64,000 nt of DNA. It comes from Flavobacterium algicola (lineage in GTDB: Bacteria > Bacteroidota > Bacteroidia > Flavobacteriales > Flavobacteriaceae). The translations under genes and the position numbers were made by a program. Below the pieces are notes generated by a model, which was given only the letters and a program-made list of their open reading frames with translations, was not told the DNA's origin and made no database searches. The stretch is taken from positions 310,001-374,000 of the forward strand of contig NZ_JAJTUT010000001.1 in the NCBI RefSeq assembly GCF_022399565.1, written 5' to 3'. This document shows positions 57,673 through 64,000 of this stretch, piece after piece (the stretch's first letter is position 1; every line of letters starts with the position of its first letter).

Positions 57673-59162
57673 GCAAAGATAATTCAGCAAACACATCTAG
57701 TATAGTTAGTAAAGTATGGGCATTTTGTCAAACCCTAAGAGACGATGGTGTGGGCTATGGTGACTATTTAGAGCAATTAACCTATTTGTTATTCCTGAAA
57801 ATGGCAGACGAATACAGCAAACCGCCACACAATAGACCCATGGCAATCCCTACGGACTTCGCTTGGGACACCTTGATAACCAAAAGTGGTACAGAGCTAG
57901 AGTCGCATTACAACATCATGCTACGAGAACTCGCCAAAGAAAAAGGCATCTTGGGGCAAATATTTGTCAAAAGCCAAAACAAAATACAAGATCCCGCCAA
58001 GTTATATAAACTGATTGCGCTTATCAATGCCGAGAACTGGATTCTGATGGGCGTGAAAGACAAAGGCGATATTTACGAAGGCTTACTAGAAAAAAATGCC
58101 GAGGATACTAAAAGTGGAGCTGGTCAGTACTTCACCCCTCGCCCATTAATCAAGGCGATGGTAGAATGTTTGCGTCCAGAACCTTTAAAAACTATTGCCG
58201 ATCCTGCTTGTGGTACGGGAGGTTTTTTCCTTGCGGCTTATGATTGGCTGGTAGATAATCGAGATTTAGACAAAGAAGCCAAGCAATTCTTGAAATACGA
58301 AACCTTTTTTGGTAACGAGATTGTGGCAAGCACCAGACGACTGGCGTTGATGAATTTGTTTTTGCATAACATAGGAGATATCGATTCGGATAATTTTATT
58401 TCGCCTAATGACTCCTTGATTACGGATGCAGGAACACGCTTCGATTATATCTTGGCCAATCCGCCTTTTGGTAAAAAAAGCAGCATGACCTTCACCAATG
58501 AAGCAGGTGAACAAGAAAAAGAAGAGTTGACCTATAACCGTCAGGATTTTTGGGTAACAACGAGCAACAAACAGTTGAACTTTGTGCAACACATTCGCAC
58601 GATGCTAAAAACCACAGGTCAAGCTGCGGTTGTATTGCCTGATAATGTTTTGTTTGAAGGTGGTGTGGGTGAAACCGTGCGTAAAAAACTATTAGAAACT
58701 ATGGATTTACATACCATTTTACGTTTACCAACAGGTATTTTCTATGCCAATGGAGTAAAAGCCAACGTTTTGTTCTTTGATGGAAAACCATCCAGTAAAG
58801 AAGCTTGGACCAAAGAAACTTGGGTATATGATTATAGAACGAATGTGCATCACACGTTAAAGAAAAATCCATTAAAACTAAGTGATTTAAACGATTTTAT
58901 ACAACTGTATAATCCAGAGAACCGACACAAACGAAAAGAAACTTATAATGCCGAAAGCAATCCAGAAGGTCGTTGGAGAACATTTACCTACGATGAAATC
59001 ATGGCTCGCGACAAAACGAGTTTAGACATCACTTGGTTAAAAGATAAATCCTTAGCCGATTTGGATAACCTACCCGATCCTGATGTTTTGGCATTGGAAA
59101 TTGTAGAAAATATAGAAGCTAGTTTAGCTAGTTTTAGGGCGATTATTGCTAGTTTAAAGTAG
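57669..59162 (+). CDS. hsdM: type I restriction-modification N6-adenine methyltransferase subunit M
   Basis: A 497-residue HsdM. The N-terminal HsdM_N part (SSIVSKVWAFCQTLRDDGVGYGDYLEQLTYLLFLKMADEYS) is typical. The SAM motif is ADPACGTGGFF (177-187) and the catalytic N-P-P-F is N254-P-P-F257 (ILANPPFGKK), class of N6-adenine methylases. The C-terminal region follows with no break. It methylates the target of HsdS and is required for self-protection. Its start codon overlaps the stop of the upstream nuclease gene (ATGA), so both are translated together. M is last in the order, unusual for this kind of locus. Confidence 0.95.
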   Translation: MSKDNSANTSSIVSKVWAFCQTLRDDGVGYGDYLEQLTYLLFLKMADEYSKPPHNRPMAIPTDFAWDTLITKSGTELESHYNIMLRELAKEKGILGQIFVKSQNKIQDPAKLYKLIALINAENWILMGVKDKGDIYEGLLEKNAEDTKSGAGQYFTPRPLIKAMVECLRPEPLKTIADPACGTGGFFLAAYDWLVDNRDLDKEAKQFLKYETFFGNEIVASTRRLALMNLFLHNIGDIDSDNFISPNDSLITDAGTRFDYILANPPFGKKSSMTFTNEAGEQEKEELTYNRQDFWVTTSNKQLNFVQHIRTMLKTTGQAAVVLPDNVLFEGGVGETVRKKLLETMDLHTILRLPTGIFYANGVKANVLFFDGKPSSKEAWTKETWVYDYRTNVHHTLKKNPLKLSDLNDFIQLYNPENRHKRKETYNAESNPEGRWRTFTYDEIMARDKTSLDITWLKDKSLADLDNLPDPDVLALEIVENIEASLASFRAIIASLK

Positions 59163-59356
59163 ATAAATACAATATCAATTTGACAGCATTATTTTAAATT
59201 AAAATAATTTTGATACTTCAGATAGAAGAAAACAATCCCTGAGAATATTAACTTTATCTGAAACTTTGAGTTTTTGAGTAAAGAGATTTGTATTGTAAAA
59301 TCACATTACTGTTTTATGAAACCAATCAAGAAATTTCCTAGATTGGTAAAAATTTA

Positions 59357-59387
59357 AAAACCTTCTCAGTATTGGCGAGAAGGTTTT
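59357..59387 (+). terminator. terminator behind the restriction locus
   Basis: AAAACCTTCTC / GAGAAGGTTTT with a 9-nt loop, about 200 nt after hsdM. It is palindromic, so it may also serve the minus-strand gene beginning at 60710. Confidence 0.75.
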
Positions 59388-59459
59388 CAAATTTCAACTA
59401 GACTCTTTTACTAATGAGCCTTAACTGAATAAAACTTTTTTATTTACAAATAGAAAACT

Positions 59460-60710
59460 CTAATCAGTAGTAACCGTAAACCCCTTTGCAATTAAGGCAT
59501 TCTTATCTATAATACCCTGACCAGTAGGCGGAGCTTTGGGAATTTGACCAGTCAAATAAATACTTTTTGAGCCTGTAAAAGTCACTTTAGTTATGAAAAG
59601 GTTCAATAACTTGTTAACTTCTGTACTTGATAATGAATTGTAGTACAAAATAGCATCGCCAGGTACTGATATCAATTTTGGCATATTTATACTGATTAAT
59701 TTTTTATTGTTAATTACGTAAAAAGAATAGCTACCATATATCCCTTTGGTTGCAGTATTGAGTAATGGTAAATCCAAAGTAATTAATGATGTGCCTGAAA
59801 TGTTTAAGCTACCTGTAGTAAGTGAGGATAAATTTAATGAAGTTAATGACTCTCCTGACAAACTTACATCACCTGTAGTAAGCGATGATAAACTTAATGA
59901 AGCTAATGATGCTCCAGTCACACTTACATTACCAGTAGCAAGTAAAGGCAAACTTAATGAGGTTAACGGCGATCCAGATACGGTTATATTACCCGATTTA
60001 AGTGATGGTAAACTTAATGAACTCAATAGGGTTCCAGATAAAGTTACATTACCGGCCGTAATTAATGGTAAGATTAATGAGTTCAAAGACACACCTGAAA
60101 CGATTATATTACCAGTAGTATGTAGTGGCAAACTCAATGAGGTTAATTGTCCACTATACGCGCTTACATTTCCGATTGTAAGCAATGGTGCATTTAACGA
60201 GGTTAAATAATTTGAACTAAAAATATTAATTGAACCAAATTTTAAAAGAGGTAAATTTAAAGATGTAATGGAACAACTATTTAAACTTATTGAACTTGCA
60301 CTAGTAAGGCTATCGAGAGAAACAGACTTGAGTTTATTGTCATTATATATATTGAGACTTGATATACTTTTTAAATCATTTAGATTTACAGTAGTTAAAT
60401 CCAAATTATCATTAATAAATATTTCCCAGACTGACGTTAAACCACTTAAATCTAAAGTTGTTAATCCTGTTGTATTTGAGATGCTTATATGAGTAGTATT
60501 AGCCCCTAATTCCTGAGCAATTTGAGCAGCGGCTTGAGCATTTGTGATGTTTCCCGTTATGAAAATATGTGTTTTCCCTTGGCTGAGTGTAACGGCATTT
60601 GTGCCATTTTTTCCATCAATACCATTGACACCATCTTTCCCTGGTTCTCCATCTTGAGTACAGGATACTATGCTAATTGTAAGTATTAATCCTAATATTA
60701 TTTTTTTCAT
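59460..60710 (-). CDS. lipoprotein with collagen-like start and 20-residue repeats
   Basis: A 416-residue lipoprotein; MKKIILGLILTISIVSC is a clear lipoprotein signal (Cys17). It is followed by six G-x-y triplets (GEPGKDGVNGIDGKNGTNA). Residues 75-150 are LRR-like (LTTLDLSGLTSV, DLTTVNLNDLKS). From about 150 to 330 come nine 20-residue repeats of the type LTSLSLPLLxTGNVxVSGxx, probably one coil each of a beta-helix. The ending INMPKLISVPGDAIL... fits an LRR-like cap. A surface-exposed adhesin-like protein is likely. No operon partner on its 5' side. Confidence 0.75.
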   Translation of the reverse strand: MKKIILGLILTISIVSCTQDGEPGKDGVNGIDGKNGTNAVTLSQGKTHIFITGNITNAQAAAQIAQELGANTTHISISNTTGLTTLDLSGLTSVWEIFINDNLDLTTVNLNDLKSISSLNIYNDNKLKSVSLDSLTSASSISLNSCSITSLNLPLLKFGSINIFSSNYLTSLNAPLLTIGNVSAYSGQLTSLSLPLHTTGNIIVSGVSLNSLILPLITAGNVTLSGTLLSSLSLPSLKSGNITVSGSPLTSLSLPLLATGNVSVTGASLASLSLSSLTTGDVSLSGESLTSLNLSSLTTGSLNISGTSLITLDLPLLNTATKGIYGSYSFYVINNKKLISINMPKLISVPGDAILYYNSLSSTEVNKLLNLFITKVTFTGSKSIYLTGQIPKAPPTGQGIIDKNALIAKGFTVTTD

Positions 60711-60818
60711 TATTAAACTTTTAAAATTTACCTACTCTGTTTTCGGTTTTCGACTGTCGTGCATGCTGTGCTTTTTGTTATACATAAATTTGTAAAGCCA
60801 CTAATTAAATAAACCTAA

Positions 60819-61781
60819 TTACCACCAGCCATAAACTCGATAGACAGTTTTGGGCTGACCTTTACCATAAGCTATTCCAATATCCCGGGCTGCCCTAATT
60901 GTCTGTTTTCTCAAGTCTAAATCATCTTGATACTCCTTCATTTTAAAATCCCACTCTTTTTTCTCGTTTTCAAAAATTCTTTTAGCAATTTTATTTGAAA
61001 ATGCTTGAGCTTCCTTAAAGCAGCTTGCATTAGGATCAATTTGAGCTAGATATTCACTTGCTTCTAATGCCCCTGAAGCATTCTGATTTGAATTCCAAGA
61101 ATTTGTAGCATCAGCTAAACTAACCCTACATGCTTTATCTATTTGTAATTTGTATATTGGTGCAACAGCATCTATGCATTTGTCATAGCAAACTTTACAA
61201 ACTTCAGGCACACTTGACAGCTTATAAATAGCTTCATCATATTGGCTTTGGCTACCCAATGATTGCGCATCTTTAATTATAAAATCGCATTTACTGTTGT
61301 AGTATTCAACTATCTTGCTCTTACCTCTTTCAATAAAAGCTTGATACCTTGGATCATTGGTTTTCAAGGTTTTTAGAGCAGAAATATAGGCTTTTGTTTC
61401 ATTTTCACCTGCTCCCTTAACAGTTGTTGAAAAACTTGCAAACTTCGTTCCTTCGATACCGTCTCCAATATATAAAGATATACCTAATTCAAGTGCTTGC
61501 ATTGGTGGTGCAGTAGGCGTTATATCTTTTGACAAAACAATAATATTTGCAGTTAAAATAAACCGCTCATTAATATCACTACTCCCCATTCCATTTTGCG
61601 TCACAATTTGACTTAATTTATTCTCCAACATACTTCGAGCTGCTGCTGGCATATTGTCCATCTGTTGAGAAACATATGAGGTAAGGACAACATTAGCTAC
61701 CTCTTTACTTTTTTCAGCTGTGATTTGCGCGTAATTACTAAAACCTAATATAATTAAAATAGTCAGAAATATTGATTTCAT
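60819..61781 (-). CDS. exported protein of unknown function, cysteine-rich middle
   Basis: A 320-residue exported protein, start MKSIFLTILIILGFSNYAQ at ATG 61781 (the longer reading from 61835 overlaps the upstream gene and hides the signal). Residues 20-160 resemble small beta-rich domains (ANVVLTSYVSQQ, FASFSTTVKGAGENETKAYISALKTLK). The middle has several cysteines in CDFIIKDA, VCKVCYDKCID and DKACRVS, which may form disulphides. The C-terminus (KEWDFKMKEYQDDLDLRKQTIRAARDIGIAYGKG) is helical. Last gene of a four-gene unit; not recognised beyond that. Confidence 0.65.
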   Translation of the reverse strand: MKSIFLTILIILGFSNYAQITAEKSKEVANVVLTSYVSQQMDNMPAAARSMLENKLSQIVTQNGMGSSDINERFILTANIIVLSKDITPTAPPMQALELGISLYIGDGIEGTKFASFSTTVKGAGENETKAYISALKTLKTNDPRYQAFIERGKSKIVEYYNSKCDFIIKDAQSLGSQSQYDEAIYKLSSVPEVCKVCYDKCIDAVAPIYKLQIDKACRVSLADATNSWNSNQNASGALEASEYLAQIDPNASCFKEAQAFSNKIAKRIFENEKKEWDFKMKEYQDDLDLRKQTIRAARDIGIAYGKGQPKTVYRVYGWW

Positions 61782-61818
61782 AGTTTCAGTTTTTGTGTTT
61801 TTTTTATCTAAAATGCCC

Positions 61819-62766
61819 TTATCTTTTCCCTCCAATTACAACTTCTGATTTCCCTAGACCAATTGCACTAGACTCTGCTGGCAATTTATATGTTTTTCTT
61901 AGATGCTTTCTAAGATTTGTTGCAAATGCATCTGCGTCAAAAGCGGTTGTTCCATCTTCAGCATAAATTGGAATTCTTACTTCTTTAAATGTCATCATAT
62001 TAGGAGAAGAATTGATTAATTTATTTCTTCCTTTTACCGTATTAGTTGTTACCCATTTTTTGATATCATCCTTAAGTTCATCTCCATCTTCATTAATTTC
62101 ATCATTAAGTTTTTTTGGAGAATCATCCCACACTTTAATATCAAGCGATATTTCCCGTCCATTTTCAAACATATCATCAAAATGGGTCATTAATTGACCA
62201 TTAAAATTATCGATATGCGATAACACAGCAGTCTCCAACATAATAGGAAGTATTGCGCCCATCAATTGATTACCCGTACCCCCAGCCGATGCAATGTTTT
62301 TGTTTGTCCCTGCATCAAGACCTTTCAAATCAAATGTTACTGATTTTTTCGGCCCTAATGTATTTACAGACCACGTTATTTCTAAAACAATATCAGGCCT
62401 TGCTGTTGCTAATAGCATATCTCGTGGCGAACTGGCAATATTGCTTCCATTAGAATTTGCATCCATATTGTTTAAAGCTTTTTTATCTACAAGATCTTTT
62501 AATGAAGAAGCTAGATTCTCCAAAGGGAAACCTCTTTCTTTCATCATATTCTCAATTTTATTGACTACTGAATAAAGATCTGCATTATTATCAAAAGCTT
62601 TTTGATAGTCCATTACTTGTACTTTGCTACCCTGATTATCTATTTCAGAAACATATCCGTTGGATACCATCCAGACGTTTGCTGGGAATATCATTATGCT
62701 TGGTTTTTTTGCTTGTGAATAAAGCATAACCGTTGAACATAAAAAAGCTATTATTATTCTTTTCAT
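61819..62766 (-). CDS. DUF6175-like exported protein
   Basis: A 315-residue exported protein: MKRIIIAFLCSTVMLYSQA is a signal peptide. KPSIMIFPANVWMVSNGYVSEIDNQGSKVQVMDYQKAFDNNADLYSVVNKIENMMKERGFPLENL is the most conserved part and matches the Bacteroidota family I know as DUF6175. There is no enzyme motif. Its place in a minus-strand unit with three other small exported proteins suggests a shared envelope complex. Its stop lies 38 nt before the next gene's ATG. Confidence 0.7.
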   Translation of the reverse strand: MKRIIIAFLCSTVMLYSQAKKPSIMIFPANVWMVSNGYVSEIDNQGSKVQVMDYQKAFDNNADLYSVVNKIENMMKERGFPLENLASSLKDLVDKKALNNMDANSNGSNIASSPRDMLLATARPDIVLEITWSVNTLGPKKSVTFDLKGLDAGTNKNIASAGGTGNQLMGAILPIMLETAVLSHIDNFNGQLMTHFDDMFENGREISLDIKVWDDSPKKLNDEINEDGDELKDDIKKWVTTNTVKGRNKLINSSPNMMTFKEVRIPIYAEDGTTAFDADAFATNLRKHLRKTYKLPAESSAIGLGKSEVVIGGKR

Positions 62767-62776
62767 TGTTTTACTA

Positions 62777-63262
62777 TTAAATTATTATTTTTATTCCGTC
62801 AGTAATCATTTTTTTCTCTAAATCTGATTTTAGCACTTTCGCAACAATTCCAACTGTTACTCCATTTCTAGCAGGTTTAACATCAGTTTTATTTTGCTTT
62901 GTTTCAGCACTTATAAAAGCAGAGTAATCTCCTTTATCTGAAAAAAAAACATTAAAATAAGTTTCCTGTTTCTTTTGAATATTAACTTCTGCTAATAACG
63001 GTTTGTTGTCACATTCAGATTTTCCGTCTGTTATTACAGTGAATAAAACAGATTCAAGAGCATTTTTTTTAGCTTGTTTTATAGCTTCTTTTTTATTTAC
63101 CCCATTTCCCCAAGCTTTCAAGATAATGGTTCCATCCAAATTATTCCCTAAACATTCGGTTTTATAAATGTAATTCCCTGCTATATTTACAGAAGGAGTC
63201 TTACATCCAAAAAATATTAAAGAGCAAAAAACAAAAAAAACAATCCTATTTTTTTTTTTCAT
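62777..63262 (-). CDS. small lipoprotein, paralogue of the next upstream gene
   Basis: A 161-residue lipoprotein; MKKKNRIVFFVFCSLIFFGC gives a lipobox (Cys20). The core GTIILKAWGNGVNKKEAIKQAKKNALESVLFTVI and the later ETYFNVFFSDKGDYSAFI align with GTYLIKVWSYSKKPEVAIEQSKKNAVHGIVFKGF and ...FFADGGKYMKFV in the neighbour at 63275-63793. The alternation resembles FlgT/LPP20-type domains; not proven. It ends 10 nt before the DUF6175-like gene, so it is part of the same unit. Confidence 0.65.
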   Translation of the reverse strand: MKKKNRIVFFVFCSLIFFGCKTPSVNIAGNYIYKTECLGNNLDGTIILKAWGNGVNKKEAIKQAKKNALESVLFTVITDGKSECDNKPLLAEVNIQKKQETYFNVFFSDKGDYSAFISAETKQNKTDVKPARNGVTVGIVAKVLKSDLEKKMITDGIKIII

Positions 63263-63274
63263 AACATACCTTTT

Positions 63275-63793
63275 TTAAAACCCCTTTGAAAGTGATTTAA
63301 TTATACTTGCATTTTCTAAATCCTTTCTTAATTCAGCAACATTAACCGAAACTATAACCCCTACTTTATATTCTTTCCCAATCTTCATTCTATCTTCGGC
63401 TGCAACAGCACCATCCGTTGAAGTAGAAACAAACTTCATATATTTACCTCCATCTGCAAAAAACGGTTTGAAAAAACCTGATTTTTCTTCTTCTAAATTC
63501 ACATTATTTGCTAACGGATTTTGTCCTGGCACACCCGATTTTCCTGTAAATCCTTTAAAAACTATTCCGTGAACAGCATTTTTCTTAGATTGTTCGATAG
63601 CAACCTCAGGCTTCTTTGAGTATGACCACACTTTGATTAAATAGGTCCCTGTTACACCCGTTTGCATAGCCTCAATTTCATACCTCCAAATTTCTGTATC
63701 CTTATCAGCCTTCTTCCTTTCTTGAGCAACAACGTTAATTGATAAAGTGATTAAAAGTAAAAAGGTGAAAATTAATTTTGTTTTTGATTTCAT
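63275..63793 (-). CDS. small exported protein, paralogue of the gene after it
   Basis: A 172-residue protein starting MKSKTKLIFTFLLLITLSINVVAQ, at the ATG at 63793 (11 codons after the first possible start). The signal ends in VVA. The core aligns with the lipoprotein at 62777-63262 (GTYLIKVWSYSKKPEVAIEQSKKNAVHGIVF). The last half, GKYMKFVSTS...KEYKVGVIVSVNVAELRKDLE, also matches its partner's VGIVAKVLKSDLEKKM. It lies 12 nt upstream of the next gene, so it opens a four-gene operon. Confidence 0.65.
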   Translation of the reverse strand: MKSKTKLIFTFLLLITLSINVVAQERKKADKDTEIWRYEIEAMQTGVTGTYLIKVWSYSKKPEVAIEQSKKNAVHGIVFKGFTGKSGVPGQNPLANNVNLEEEKSGFFKPFFADGGKYMKFVSTSTDGAVAAEDRMKIGKEYKVGVIVSVNVAELRKDLENASIIKSLSKGF

Positions 63794-63822
63794 AAGTACA
63801 CTTTTATTTTTATAAATAAAAT

Positions 63823-63873
63823 GCAATATGCTTGTTTAAATAAATTTTCATTTACCTTAAACAGGTATATTGC
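63823..63873 (-). terminator. terminator of the partial gene at the window end
   Basis: 17-bp stem GCAATATGCTTGTTTAA (63823-63839) / TTAAACAGGTATATTGC (63857-63873), complete when two G-T pairs are allowed, followed on the minus strand by ATTTTATTTAT. It separates the last gene from the four-gene unit. Confidence 0.7.
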
Positions 63874-63899
63874 ACAATATTTTTATTTCAAGAATTATC

Positions 63900-64000
63900 C
63901 TAATTTATTTGTCTAATTAACATTCCGGAATAAAATTTATCTCCTCCTTCAAATGTGGTGACATCAATTGCAGGTTTATCTTCTATTTCAGAACCATCCA
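63900..64000 (-). CDS. unknown protein, C-terminal end only (partial)
   Basis: The only open frame across this end on the minus strand gives 32 residues, DGSEIEDKPAIDVTTFEGGDK followed by FYSGMLIRQIN, then a stop (complement of 63900-63902). The rest of the gene is beyond the window. No family is recognised. The hairpin 30 nt downstream supports it being a real gene end. Confidence 0.45.
   Translation of the reverse strand, partial: DGSEIEDKPAIDVTTFEGGDKFYSGMLIRQIN

Noticed and set aside
59746-60210. 154-residue ORF antisense to the repeat lipoprotein
   Set aside because: A repeat with a 60-nt period keeps any stop-free frame open on the opposite strand; its protein is the same repeat read backwards.

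Overview
The window looks like a chromosomal segment of a Flavobacterium or close relative (Bacteroidota, Flavobacteriaceae). The DNA is AT-rich. Promoter-like sites follow the Bacteroidota pattern TTG-N(17-21)-TAnnTTTG rather than the sigma70 pattern, and Shine-Dalgarno sequences are scarce. Many genes belong to families typical of the group: the long NusB, type B L31, DUF3276, DUF4199, DUF4290, the alternative GlmU-like protein, a TonB-dependent receptor with a CarboxypepD-reg-like domain, and OmpA-type envelope proteins.

About 0-48.9 kb is mostly ordinary core genome. 0-11 kb holds a MazG-like fragment, PPK2, YajC, NusB, a rhodanese, an ABC exporter, a PUR-domain protein, MscS, two alpha/beta hydrolases and a redoxin. 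11-22 kb holds ABC-F, an alanine/glycine symporter, a GlmU-like enzyme, L31, DUF4199 plus a glycosyltransferase, a phosphohexomutase and a second ABC exporter. 22-30 kb holds a lipoprotein/TonB receptor/M23 peptidase cluster, divergent from a coiled-coil protein, ZapA, a probable 6S RNA and RNase Y. 30-39 kb holds XerD, several outer-membrane barrel/OmpA proteins, AroQ and an S41 peptidase flanked by two copies of an intergenic repeat. 39-48.9 kb holds a CDF transporter, MurA, DUF4290, DUF493, an AAA ATPase-RecQ-Fmt operon, HU, YqgE, a class IV aminotransferase and a START-like protein.

The accessory part starts at a tRNA-Met(CAT) gene at 48.94 kb. Just after it lie a degenerate second copy of the tRNA 3' end plus its terminator, and the broken N-terminus of what looks like a phage-type integrase. 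Then comes a type I restriction-modification locus in an unusual order: hsdR, an orphan HigA-like gene, a REP-associated (RAYT/IS200-like) transposase, a REP palindrome array, hsdS, a frameshifted ExK-motif gene, a GIY-YIG-like gene, an HTH + PD-(D/E)xK-like nuclease gene overlapping hsdM by 4 nt, and hsdM. The three passenger genes between hsdS and hsdM are the best candidates for an undescribed defence module.

From 59.4 kb to the end, all on the minus strand, is a run of exported proteins: a lipoprotein with collagen-like triplets and nine 20-residue repeats, then four genes (one DUF6175-like, two of them paralogous) that look like one envelope-associated operon. No CRISPR array, rRNA operon or intact prophage was seen.
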